From: Acidobacteriota bacterium
GTDB lineage: Bacteria > Acidobacteriota > Terriglobia > Terriglobales > Acidobacteriaceae
Direction: 5' to 3'
Length of the DNA: 64,000 bases
Assembly (NCBI GenBank): GCA_021780315.1
Contig: JAJXYY010000028.1
Span: 43,845-107,844, forward strand
A program made the position numbers and the translations under genes. The first letter of the stretch is position 1. Every line of letters begins with the position of its first letter. The notes beneath the pieces are model-generated. The model searched no databases. It saw only the letters and a program-made list of their open reading frames with translations, and was not told the origin of the DNA. Below are positions 40,960 through 49,599 of the stretch, piece by piece.

Positions 40960-43452
40960 TTGCGATGGGGGAAGGTGTTTGCCGCAGGGATATTTGTGGC
41001 GATGCTGGTGGTGGCGGGATGCCGACGGGGTGCTGCGGTGGGCGGACCGGAGGCGCAGTATCGCGCGGTGGAAGGTGAGTTTCTGGCGGGGGAGTTGTCG
41101 CAGGCGGAGCGGGATGCGGCGCAGGGGTACCAGCGGTTTGGGGAGGAGCAGCCGTTGTGGGGCGGCCGGTTTCGACTGGAGTGGGCGAAGGTACTGATCT
41201 ACGAGGGGAAGAACGGCGAGGCGCTGCCGCTGTTGGAGCAGGCGCCGCCGGTGGCGCTGGGGGTGGAGGCGGAGGTTCGGCGGCTGACGCTGCTGACGAT
41301 TGCGGAGGTTCGGCTGGGGCATGTGGCAGAGGCGGAGGCGGCGCTGGCTGCGGCAGAGAAGGAGTGTCCTGCGGGGCCGCTGCGGGCGGAGGTGGAGAGT
41401 ACCAAGGGGAGCCTGGCGATCGAGACGGGCGATCTGGATGAGGCAGAGCTTTGGTTCCAAAAGGCGCTGGTGGGAGCGCGAGCACAGGGTAATGAGGTGC
41501 TACAGACGTATACGCTGATGAACCTGGGCGTGGTGGCGTTGCAGGAGGAGCACTATGACGATGCGCTGGCCCGGTTTGGGGAGGCGTCGAAGCTGGCGCG
41601 TAAGCTGGGAGCCAACCTGGTGCTGGAGAAGTCGCTGGGGAATGTGGGGTGGGTGTATTACAAGCTGGGAGATTTTGAGCGGGCGGTGACGAATCTTGAC
41701 GCTTCGCGGCAGCAGGGGGCTCTGCTGGGTTCGGCGATCGATCAGGTGCGTTCCCTAAATAATCTGGGGCTGTGTGAGTACAGGCTGGGGGATGTGGGTG
41801 CGGCGCGGAGGTACTATGAGCAGTCGCTGGCACTGGCGGAGGGGATGCAGAACCAGGAGGAGATGCTAGATGCACATGTGAACCTGGGGTTTCTGCTGCT
41901 ACGGGCCAAGGATGTTGCGGGAGCGGCGGGGCAGGTGCGTGAGGCAAAACGGATTGCCGCGGTGCGCAAAAATCGACGGGCGATGCTGGAACCGATGCTG
42001 GTGGACGCGCTGCTGCGACGGGCTCAGGGCGATGAGGGCGGAGCGAGGTCGGAGTTGCTGGAGTTGGAACGGGTGGCGGGGGAGGTTCCGTCGCTGCGGT
42101 GGGAGGCCGAGAGCGCGCTGGCGCATGGGTATGCTGGAAGCGGGAGGAATGGCGATGCGGACGTCTGGTTTCGGCGGTCGATTGGGACGTTTCAGGGGGC
42201 TCGATCTAAGCTGCAGCAGGTGGAGTCGACGCTGCCGTTTCTGGAGAATGGGAGCGATCTGTATACGGGCTATGCAGAGTTTCTGATTGGGCAGGGCCGA
42301 ACGGCGGCGGCATTGCAGGTGGTGGATGAGAGCCGGGCGGAGGCACTGGCGGATGGGTTGCATATGGGGGCGGGGCAGGAGCGGGACCACAGTATGGCCA
42401 ATGCCCGGATGGGGGTGGAGGAACGTGGGATTGCGGCACGGTTGAAGGCGACGGTACTGGTGTATCTGTTGCGGCCGGGGGAGTCGTATGTGTGGGTGAT
42501 CCGGAAGGACAAGGAGGCGTTTTACCGGCTGGCTGGGAGCGAACGGATACTGCCGCTGATTGATGCGCAGCGGCGGGCGATACTGGCGTCGAAGGATTTG
42601 CTGGCGCAGCGGGACTCGGCGGGTGGTGCACTGTACGACCTGCTGGTGAAGCCTGCGGCGGCGGCGCTGGGGCAGGAGACGCGGTTGTTTCTGGTGGGGG
42701 ACGCAGGGCTGGACCGGCTGAACTTCGAGACGCTGATACACGATGGACACTACTGGATTGAGGATGTGCAGATTACGAATGCGAAGTCGCTGCGGTTGCT
42801 GGCGGCGCAGGGGGAACGGCGGGTTCGGGTGGGCGAAGGGCGGATGCTGCTGATCGGGAATCCGGTGTACCGCTTGGACCAGTATGGGGAGCTACCGCAG
42901 GCGGGGGAGGAGATGGCGAAGGTCGCGGGGCATTTTGATGGGGGGCATCGGACGGTACTGGAGGGCGCGGCGGCCTCGCCGGAAGCGTATAAAGCGAGCC
43001 AGCCGGGCGGGTATGCGTATGTGCACTTTGTGGCGCATGCTACGGCGAGCGAGAACAGCCCGCTGGATTCGGCGGTGGTGTTATCGCAGGATGCGAATGA
43101 TGCGGCGCAGTACAAGCTGTATGCGCGGGAGATACTGCGGCAGAAGTTGAATGCGGAGTTGGTGACGCTATCGGCGTGTTACGGGTCGGGGGAGCGCGAG
43201 TATCTGGGGGAGGGGTTGGTGGGGCTGGCGTGGGCGTTTTTGCGGGCTGGATCGCACGAGGTGATCGGGGCGATGTGGGAGGTAAGCGACGCCTCGACCC
43301 CGGAGTTGATGGACCAGATGTATGGGGAGTTGGAGCAGGGCAAGCGTGCGGATGCGGCGTTGCGAGATGCGAAGCTGGCGATGCTGCAAACGAGCGGGGT
43401 ATTCCGGAAGCCTTTGTATTGGGCGCCGTTCCAGTTGTATGCGGGCGATTAG
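40960..43452 (+). CDS. TPR-CHAT lipoprotein protease
   Basis: An 830-residue protein. Starting at TTG 40960 gives MRWGKVFAAGIFVAMLVVAGC, a proper lipoprotein signal with Cys about 21. About ten TPR repeats fill residues 40-480 (for example MNLGVVALQEEHYDDALARF). A C-terminal CHAT domain (caspase/HetF-like protease, about 500-830) keeps the His-Cys dyad: His693 in YVHFVAHATAS and Cys740 in LVTLSACYGSGE, followed by GEGLVGLAWAFLRAGS and VIGAMWEVSD. It is therefore probably an active cysteine protease anchored in the envelope. A GTG at 40975 or ATG at 41002 could also start it. The gene begins 2 bp after the unknown protein's stop. Confidence 0.88.
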   Translation: MRWGKVFAAGIFVAMLVVAGCRRGAAVGGPEAQYRAVEGEFLAGELSQAERDAAQGYQRFGEEQPLWGGRFRLEWAKVLIYEGKNGEALPLLEQAPPVALGVEAEVRRLTLLTIAEVRLGHVAEAEAALAAAEKECPAGPLRAEVESTKGSLAIETGDLDEAELWFQKALVGARAQGNEVLQTYTLMNLGVVALQEEHYDDALARFGEASKLARKLGANLVLEKSLGNVGWVYYKLGDFERAVTNLDASRQQGALLGSAIDQVRSLNNLGLCEYRLGDVGAARRYYEQSLALAEGMQNQEEMLDAHVNLGFLLLRAKDVAGAAGQVREAKRIAAVRKNRRAMLEPMLVDALLRRAQGDEGGARSELLELERVAGEVPSLRWEAESALAHGYAGSGRNGDADVWFRRSIGTFQGARSKLQQVESTLPFLENGSDLYTGYAEFLIGQGRTAAALQVVDESRAEALADGLHMGAGQERDHSMANARMGVEERGIAARLKATVLVYLLRPGESYVWVIRKDKEAFYRLAGSERILPLIDAQRRAILASKDLLAQRDSAGGALYDLLVKPAAAALGQETRLFLVGDAGLDRLNFETLIHDGHYWIEDVQITNAKSLRLLAAQGERRVRVGEGRMLLIGNPVYRLDQYGELPQAGEEMAKVAGHFDGGHRTVLEGAAASPEAYKASQPGGYAYVHFVAHATASENSPLDSAVVLSQDANDAAQYKLYAREILRQKLNAELVTLSACYGSGEREYLGEGLVGLAWAFLRAGSHEVIGAMWEVSDASTPELMDQMYGELEQGKRADAALRDAKLAMLQTSGVFRKPLYWAPFQLYAGD

Positions 43453-43510
43453 GAGGGGTAGTTCCCTGCCCTGACAGCTTTGCGGATTTGATTGGACGGG
43501 TTGGGCTGGG

Positions 43511-45445
43511 CTAAGCGGTGGCTGGGGAGTCGAAGTCGCTGAGTTGGGCAGTGGGGATGATCATGCGTAGGGAGTTGAGGATGGCGAGGAGGTCGATGGC
43601 CTCCTGGAGGAGTGCTCCCTGGATGGGTGTGATGAGTCCGAAGCCGGCGGCCAACATGCCGAGGAGGCTGAGAGACATACCACCGACGGCGCTCTGGAGA
43701 GCGATGCGGCGCATGCGTATGCCGATGTGCATGAGTTCGTCGACACCTTTGAGGGAGGACTCGAGGATGACGGCACCTGCGGCTTCGGAGGTGATTTCGC
43801 TGTTGACGCCAAGGGCGATGCCGACGGTGGCGTTGAGCATGGCGGGTGCGTCGTTGATGCCGTCGCCGATGTAGATGGTTTTGCTGCGGCGGGTGAGATC
43901 GCGGACGACGTCGACTTTTTCTTCGGGGCTCATGCCGCCGTAGACGTGCTTGATCTGCATGCGGGCGGCGAAGAGGGCGACCTCGGGGACGCGGTCGCCG
44001 GAGAGGAGGGCGACTTCGCGGATGTTGTGCTGGGGTGCGAGGTGATCGAGGAATGGCTTGGTATCGCTGCGGGGCTGGTCTTCGAAACGGAGGAGGGCTG
44101 CGATGCGGTTGTCCATGAGGACGACACACTCGAGGCCAGCGGCGGTGGGGGGAAGGGTGGCGGCGACTTCGGCGGGGATTTTTTTGCGTCCGGTGACCCA
44201 GATGGAGTGGCCATCGACGTGGCCGTGGAGACCGGCACCGGGGGCTTCGGAGATATCTGAGGCCTCCTTGAGGGGCAGGTCGCGGGCGAGGGCGGCGTCG
44301 AGGATGGCGCGGGCGAGGGGATGCTTGGAGTACATTTCGACGCTGGCGGCGAGTTGGAGGAGGAGGCCTTGCTGGGCTGGGTCTTCGCAGAGGACGGCGG
44401 TGAGGAGGGGTTTGCCGTAGGTGAGGGTTCCGGTTTTATCGACGATGAGGGTTCGACAGGTGGCGATTTTTTCGAGGACTGCGGCGTCTTTGATGACGAT
44501 GCCGCGGCGTGCGGCGACGGAGATGGCGCTGATGATGGCGACGGGGATTCCGATCAGCAGGGGGCAGGGGGTGGCGATGACGAGGACGGAGAGGAAGCGC
44601 TCGGGGTGTCCGCTGATGAGCCAACTGAGAGCGGCGGCAGCGACGGCGATGGGGGTGTACCAGCCGCCAAGACGATCGCCGAGACGGCGCATACGGGGGC
44701 GGCTCTGCTCGGACTCGTGGAGGACGCTGACGATCTGGGCGTAGCGGGAGTTGCTGGCGAGGCGAGTGGTGCGGATTTTGAGGAGGACGTTGCCGTTGAT
44801 GGCTCCGGAGAGGACGGTGCTGCCGGGAGCCTTGGCGATCTCGAAGGGCTCGCCGGTGAGATAGGACTCGTCCATGGAGCCAGAGCCAGCGAGGACGATG
44901 CCGTCGACGGGGCAGATCTCGTGGGGATAGAGGATGACTTCGTCGTGAATGGCGACGGTCTCGACGGGGACGTCTTGCGAGGCACCGGTGGCATCGATGC
45001 GGTGGGCGGTCTGGGGCATGCGGCGGGCGAGCGCGCTGAGGACGGACGAGGCCTTGCCGGTGGCGTAATCCTCGAGGCTTTTTCCGCCGGAGAGCATAAG
45101 AATCACGATGGCCGCAACCCAGTACTGACGCATGATGAGCGCGGTAACGACGGAGAGCAGTGCAAGGAGGTCGACGCTGAAGTTGCCGTGGAGGATCTCG
45201 CGGAGGAGGTCGTAGAAGAGCGGTGCCGCACAGATGAGAATGCCGCTGAGGAGGACGGGTGACCAGTAGGGAGTGTGAAGCGCTCGCAGAACCAGCGCGA
45301 CGATGAGCGTGGCGGTGGCGAGGACGGCAACAGGACGATGAACGGGAGTAGCACGCAGCCAGCGGAGAAATGCAGGCCCGGTGGTGGGTGTGGGAGGCTC
45401 GGGGAGCGCTGCTGCATCGGGGAGTCTGGCGGGACTAGCGGGCAT
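43511..45445 (-). CDS. P1B-type heavy-metal ATPase, TPC motif, no metal-binding N-domain
   Basis: A 644-residue transporter. It has the actuator SYLTGEP motif, the membrane metal site IATPCPLLIG, the phosphorylation site VDKTGTLTYGKP, the nucleotide-binding SKHPLARAI and the hinge YIGDGINDAPAM. There is no N-terminal HMA domain. TPC in place of the usual CPC is seen in a minor P1B subgroup linked to nickel/iron transport, usually with a C-terminal hemerythrin domain that is absent here. The cargo is therefore unsure. It lies 81 bp behind a universal-stress-protein gene and is probably in its operon. Confidence 0.9.
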   Translation of the reverse strand: MPASPARLPDAAALPEPPTPTTGPAFLRWLRATPVHRPVAVLATATLIVALVLRALHTPYWSPVLLSGILICAAPLFYDLLREILHGNFSVDLLALLSVVTALIMRQYWVAAIVILMLSGGKSLEDYATGKASSVLSALARRMPQTAHRIDATGASQDVPVETVAIHDEVILYPHEICPVDGIVLAGSGSMDESYLTGEPFEIAKAPGSTVLSGAINGNVLLKIRTTRLASNSRYAQIVSVLHESEQSRPRMRRLGDRLGGWYTPIAVAAAALSWLISGHPERFLSVLVIATPCPLLIGIPVAIISAISVAARRGIVIKDAAVLEKIATCRTLIVDKTGTLTYGKPLLTAVLCEDPAQQGLLLQLAASVEMYSKHPLARAILDAALARDLPLKEASDISEAPGAGLHGHVDGHSIWVTGRKKIPAEVAATLPPTAAGLECVVLMDNRIAALLRFEDQPRSDTKPFLDHLAPQHNIREVALLSGDRVPEVALFAARMQIKHVYGGMSPEEKVDVVRDLTRRSKTIYIGDGINDAPAMLNATVGIALGVNSEITSEAAGAVILESSLKGVDELMHIGIRMRRIALQSAVGGMSLSLLGMLAAGFGLITPIQGALLQEAIDLLAILNSLRMIIPTAQLSDFDSPATA

Positions 45446-45526
45446 GACAGCTACCTCGCGGCAAGGATAGCACTGACGCCGACAGTGGTTGCGGGCCGGC
45501 GAGGGGGGAGGAGGGGCAGGTTGCGA

Positions 45527-46537
45527 TCACAGGGAGGCAGCGGAAAGCGCGGGGTACCAGGTGTCGTCATAAGAGACGGTGATGACGGGACAGGGCGCGG
45601 TGACGATGGTGCGGTAGGTGATGTGGGGCGGGAGATGAACGGTGTGGCGGAAGCCTCTGCGTACGGCGAGGACGATAAACTTGGCGTTCTGGGCTTTAGC
45701 GTAGTCGACGATGGCGTGGGAGACCTCGCTATCGTAGGCGAGGGCACAGACGGGCTGGCGGTTGGCGAGGCCTCCATCCTGGACGAGATAGTTGAGCGCC
45801 TGCTTCATGATGCGGCAGGGAGCGTCTGACTCACCGTTCCCTTCCATGGCGAGGGGCAGGACGTGCAGGCAGTGGAGAGCGCCCTCGTTTCCGTTGGCCA
45901 GGGCTGCGGCACAGGCGAGAGCATGCCGGTCGGGGGCCTGGAAGTCGGTTGCAAAGACGACTGGCTGAGGGTATTTGCAGTGGGAAGGGCTGGGTTGGAG
46001 GCTGGCTGGCAGGAGGTGAGTGGCTGCTCGAGGGCCAACGGTCATGACGGGACAAATGGCTTTGCGGAGGACGGACTCGGCGGTGGAGCCGAAGAGCAGA
46101 CGTTCGAGACCGCTGAAGCCATGAGTTCCGAGGACGGCGAGATCGATGTCTCGCTCTGCGATGACTTTGAGGATGGTCTCTGCGGTGATGCCATCCTGCA
46201 TGACGATTTCGGCGCAGGTTCCGGTGGCGCAGAGTTCGGCGCGGATGGCTTCGAGGGAAGCGGCTTCGCGCGCCCACAGCTCGGCGGTGGTGAGAGAACG
46301 ATCTTTGGGCTCTATGAGTGGGGAGCTGGCCTCAAAGATGTGAAGCAGGATGAGTTTTGCATCGGTGTTACGACAAATTCGCACGGCCTCGGCGATGGCG
46401 AGGCGCGAGGCGGGCGAGAAGTCGGTACAGGCGAGCACCCGCTTGAAGATGGGAGCGTTGAACGCAGCGGGAGTGCGATCCTGACCGGGTTCAGACAGCG
46501 GATACGACGACTGATCCAACCCATTCCTTGAGTCCAT
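45527..46537 (-). CDS. Tandem universal stress protein 1
   Basis: A 336-residue protein with two UspA domains. Domain 1 begins FKRVLACTDFSPASRLAI and ends with the ATP-binding LGTHGFSGLERLLFGSTAES. Domain 2 begins PVVFATDFQAPDRHAL, but its glycine loop is degenerate (LAVRRGFRHTVHLPPHI), so only domain 1 is likely to bind ATP. A perfect GTGA-N6-TCAC site lies about 70 bp upstream. The metal ATPase gene follows. Confidence 0.92.
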   Translation of the reverse strand: MDSRNGLDQSSYPLSEPGQDRTPAAFNAPIFKRVLACTDFSPASRLAIAEAVRICRNTDAKLILLHIFEASSPLIEPKDRSLTTAELWAREAASLEAIRAELCATGTCAEIVMQDGITAETILKVIAERDIDLAVLGTHGFSGLERLLFGSTAESVLRKAICPVMTVGPRAATHLLPASLQPSPSHCKYPQPVVFATDFQAPDRHALACAAALANGNEGALHCLHVLPLAMEGNGESDAPCRIMKQALNYLVQDGGLANRQPVCALAYDSEVSHAIVDYAKAQNAKFIVLAVRRGFRHTVHLPPHITYRTIVTAPCPVITVSYDDTWYPALSAASL

Positions 46538-46600
46538 GGCAATCTACCTGCCTCGAAGTAGTCCTGTTACGCACTGTAGAGGCAGAGACAGGCTTTTGAT

Positions 46601-46614
46601 GTGACGTGGGTCAC
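46601..46614. promoter_or_regulatory. Crp/Fnr-type site upstream of usp1 (GTGA-N6-TCAC)
   Basis: GTGACGTGGGTCAC is a palindrome of the Crp/Fnr half-site type, centred about 70 bp before the usp1 start. The 249-bp gap 46538-46786 holds nothing else that I recognise. Confidence 0.6.
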
Positions 46615-46786
46615 GTTAGGCAGGATGGGGAGGTAAGGCGTTGCATTGGTTGGGGCAGGGGGTGGATTTGGACGGGGCGAGGCGTGCGCTGAGCGAAATG
46701 GCTCCAGCGCCGGGGCATGGTTCCGGTATGGTTTTCGGGGTGGGGCGGACGGAATCAGAGGCTTGGCACGGGCCTGCTGTGATGGA

Positions 46787-47500
46787 TCAGGCGGAGAGCC
46801 GTGAGAGGCGGTCCGGTTCCACGATTACGATCGACGAGCCACGAATTTTGATGAGTTTGTCTTTTCGGAGTTTACCGAGGACACGGGTGACGGTTTCTCG
46901 CGAGGTTCCAGCGATGCTGGCGAGATCTTCGTGGGTGAGCGCCATGGTGAAGCGCATCTCGGACTGGCCGCAGGAGGCTGCGCGTCCCCAGTCCAGCAGT
47001 ACCCCTGCGATTCTGCCGGCTGCGGAGGTGGAGAGGGCGAGCCGGCGAGCGTCGAAGAAGGCCGATTTGTACTCTTCCGAGAGTGCCTGGGCTGCGTGCA
47101 TGCTGGCCTGACTGTGTCGCTGCAGGAAGGCGAGGAAGTCGTCGCGGCGGATATTTTTAACCTGCGAGGGGATGATAGCTTCTGCCGTGACTTCCATACG
47201 GGTGCCGGAGATGACGGCACTGAGTCCGAGGACGTCTCCGGAGTTCGCGATTTTGAGGATGAGGGTTTTTCCGTCTTTGGAGGTACAGGAGAGCTTGACC
47301 TGTCCCTGACAGATAACCACGACGGAGTCTCCGGGATCGTCTTCCTGAAAGAGGATGGCTCCGTGGGGCACGGTCATCTGAACCCCGATGGTGTCAAAGT
47401 CAAGGAGGGCTTGAGGCGAGAGGTTGCAAAACATTCTTAGCGATCGATATTCACACGTACCGCACTCCGATGAGTGACGATTTTGCATATGATGCACCAT
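46787..47500 (-). CDS. Crp/Fnr-family regulator with N-terminal cysteine cluster
   Basis: A 237-residue regulator. Residues about 25-140 are the cNMP-fold sensor (VPHGAILFQEDDPGDSVVVI) and 150-225 the winged HTH (LTHEDLASIAGTSRETVTRVL). The N-terminus carries SSECGTCEYRSLRMFC (Cys13, 16, 25), an arrangement like the Fe-S-binding end of Fnr proteins, which sense oxygen or NO. A fourth ligand could be Cys64 or Cys72. The gene sits inside a group of usp, hsp20 and transporter genes that carry GTGA-N6-TCAC sites and is their likely controller. No such site is seen before its own start. Confidence 0.9.
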   Translation of the reverse strand: MVHHMQNRHSSECGTCEYRSLRMFCNLSPQALLDFDTIGVQMTVPHGAILFQEDDPGDSVVVICQGQVKLSCTSKDGKTLILKIANSGDVLGLSAVISGTRMEVTAEAIIPSQVKNIRRDDFLAFLQRHSQASMHAAQALSEEYKSAFFDARRLALSTSAAGRIAGVLLDWGRAASCGQSEMRFTMALTHEDLASIAGTSRETVTRVLGKLRKDKLIKIRGSSIVIVEPDRLSRLSA

Positions 47501-47613
47501 AAACTTCCACCTCAGGTTGAGTTGGATGGGCCCTTGTTTTGAGTTTACACATAATTGTGATGGTCAACCGTTGCGTTGCCAACATAAGGCCGAAAAGATA
47601 GATCGGATTGTGG

Positions 47614-48507
47614 TTATACGGTGGCGATGGTCATGACCGGGCAAGAAGCGGTTGCGAGGACCTGAGCGACGACACCATCGACCAGATGGGCGAACCAGGA
47701 GGCGCTGCGGCGGGCGCCGAGGACGATGAGGTCGGCCTGAAGGCGGTTGGCCATGTCTACGAGGTGCGGGGCGACGTTGCCGTGCTCGACAAGGCACTCG
47801 GGACTGCACCAGTCGTAGGTGGATTGCGGCACGAGTTTGTGCAGTGCGGTCTCGAATTTGAGTTGCTGTTCGAGGGTCTGGGCGACGTCGCGGCCGGGGT
47901 GTTCGAGGATGTGACAGAGGTAGATTTTGGCAGTATTGTCCTGAGCAAAGGCGAGTGCGACCGAGGCTTTTCTGGCGGCATCGGCGCTGAAGTCTGTGGC
48001 GAAGATGATGGTATTGAAGGAGAAGGGACCTTGCGGAGGTTTACGCGCCTTGGGGCCGACGGTGAGGACGGGGCACTTGGCGTGACGGATGATTCCTTCC
48101 GCACAGGAACCGAGCACGGCCTTGGTGAAGCCGTGGCGCGAGTGGGTGCCAGTGACGATGAGGTCCGCTTGAATCTGGTCGGCGAGACCGACGATCGAAG
48201 CAGCGGGATTGCGGCCCTCGAGTTCGTGGGCGATGGCACGGATACCTTCGAAGCTGAGATCGGCGAGGATGCGTTCGAGGTTCTCGCTGCTGGTGCGACG
48301 CTGATCGTCGGCGGGCATCCCGATGATGGCTTCCTCGGTGCGTGTGGTGGAAGACAACTCGACAACGTTGGCGAGGGTGAGGGTGGAAGAGAACCGTCTG
48401 GCGAGACCTTTGGCGTAGGCGGTCGCGGCCTCGGAGGCGGGGGAAAAGTCGGTGGCTAGAACGATGCGATCTACGGTGAGGCCAACAGGATCTCCGATGA
48501 CAGGCAT
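47614..48507 (-). CDS. Tandem universal stress protein 2
   Basis: A 297-residue protein with two UspA domains: DRIVLATDFSPASEAATAY with VTGTHSRHGFTKAVLGSCAEG, then NTIIFATDFSADAARKAS with VLGARRSASWFAHLVDG. The start at 48507 is chosen because GGAG stands 6 bp before it; the ATG at 48513 has GGAG directly adjacent. Two Crp/Fnr-type sites lie 72 and 94 bp upstream. Confidence 0.92.
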   Translation of the reverse strand: MPVIGDPVGLTVDRIVLATDFSPASEAATAYAKGLARRFSSTLTLANVVELSSTTRTEEAIIGMPADDQRRTSSENLERILADLSFEGIRAIAHELEGRNPAASIVGLADQIQADLIVTGTHSRHGFTKAVLGSCAEGIIRHAKCPVLTVGPKARKPPQGPFSFNTIIFATDFSADAARKASVALAFAQDNTAKIYLCHILEHPGRDVAQTLEQQLKFETALHKLVPQSTYDWCSPECLVEHGNVAPHLVDMANRLQADLIVLGARRSASWFAHLVDGVVAQVLATASCPVMTIATV

Positions 48508-48571
48508 AGACATCTCCAAGCTGGCCTGGAGCCAGCAGTGATCAGAGTAGAGATGGATGCGGGGTGAAGCA

Positions 48572-48608
48572 GTGACCAGATTCACCTGCGGTTGTGACGG
48601 GCATCACA
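48572..48608. promoter_or_regulatory. Tandem Crp/Fnr-type sites upstream of usp2
   Basis: GTGACCAGATTCAC (48572-48585) and TGTGACGGGCATCACA (48593-48608) are both GTGA-N6-TCAC palindromes. Their cores start exactly 22 bp apart, on the same DNA face. Confidence 0.65.
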
Positions 48609-48716
48609 GCGATGGGACGTGTTTCGGACTGGTCATAGGTGAGACGAGCGGCGTTGTGAAAAGTATGCAGGCGGGAAGGGACCGGGGAGGGCTAAAGGCT
48701 TCTCGCCTGCACACAC

Positions 48717-49253
48717 CTAAGCTGCTGTGATCTGGATCTGCTTGGCCGGCTGGGCCTTGGGCAAGAGCAGGGTTAGAACGCCCTTGTCGAGTTTGGCGGT
48801 GGCACCATCGGTTTTGACCTGCGTGGGGAGGGTCATGCTGCAGGAGACGCGGCGCGAAGATGAACTGGATCTGGATATTGCAGGTGACTTTTCGTTTGCC
48901 TTGTTTGCGTCGCCGTCCGTGGAACTCTCTTCCGCTTTACCTACAATACGCAAGGTGTCTCCCTGAACATCGACCTTGAGTTGGTCGGAGGTGAAACCGG
49001 GAACATCGGCGGTGACGGTAATCTTGTCGCTTTCTTCTTTAACTTCAATTGGCAGAGGTTTGAGGATCATAGACTCCGCACGGAGCCAGTCCTCCAAGGG
49101 AGTGATCCCATTCCAACCGTGCTGATCGAAGAGGCCGAAAGCGGCACGAGCAATCTCGTCGTGAATGGCTTGCATTTCGCTGATGACCTCAGACGGAAAC
49201 CTGAGGTTGAAGATGCTGTTGTCGGTGGGGCGAACGGTCATTGCGCTGGTCAT
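48717..49253 (-). CDS. Hsp20/alpha-crystallin small heat-shock protein
   Basis: A 178-residue ATP-independent chaperone. The alpha-crystallin domain (about 68-175) has PIEVKEESDKITVTADVPGF, LRIVGKAEE, and the C-terminal LDKGVLTLLLPKA. The loop before MTLPTQV is unusually long and serine-rich (AISRSSSSSRRVSCS). The N-terminal arm is long and aromatic, and the QIQI tail is of the I-x-I type. AAGGAGAA precedes the ATG. Two Crp/Fnr-type sites lie 98 and 120 bp upstream. Confidence 0.93.
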   Translation of the reverse strand: MTSAMTVRPTDNSIFNLRFPSEVISEMQAIHDEIARAAFGLFDQHGWNGITPLEDWLRAESMILKPLPIEVKEESDKITVTADVPGFTSDQLKVDVQGDTLRIVGKAEESSTDGDANKANEKSPAISRSSSSSRRVSCSMTLPTQVKTDGATAKLDKGVLTLLLPKAQPAKQIQITAA

Positions 49254-49599
49254 GCGAGTTCTCCTTCGTTGGGGCAGTTGCTACCCAGGGTGGAGTCTAT
49301 TCGGCACTAGTGGAGAGATCAGCGAGAGCGGTCACAAGCGATTGTGCGATGGCTCACCTGCGGTCGTGAGGGTGGTCACTCCGAGCGTGGTGGACGGAAT
49401 GCCTACCGTGGCACGGTGAAGGCGTGGGAGAATGGCGATCTCCATGCGGGTATTTGCGACACGACCAGCATGTTTTGATGAGGTAATACCGTGCATTTTC
49501 CTGTGATACGAATCACTGATTCTCGAGATGATGGAGCGATAGTCTGCGAACAGAATCATAGATAGCTCGTTTTTGTTTTTGGACTTGCGAGGCACCCAT
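49254..49599. promoter_or_regulatory. Divergent control region between hsp20 and usp3
   Basis: This 346-bp gap has no gene. It holds three Crp/Fnr-type sites: GTGC-N6-TCAC at 49344-49357 (one mismatch), GTGA-N6-TCAC at 49366-49379, and GTGA-N6-TCAC at 49503-49516. The first two start 22 bp apart and face hsp20; the third is about 90 bp before usp3. Confidence 0.6.

Noticed and set aside
47540..47575. A possible Crp/Fnr site before the Crp/Fnr gene (TTGTGATGGTCAA)
   Set aside because: The half-sites are 3 bp apart instead of 6, so it does not fit the motif found at the other genes.
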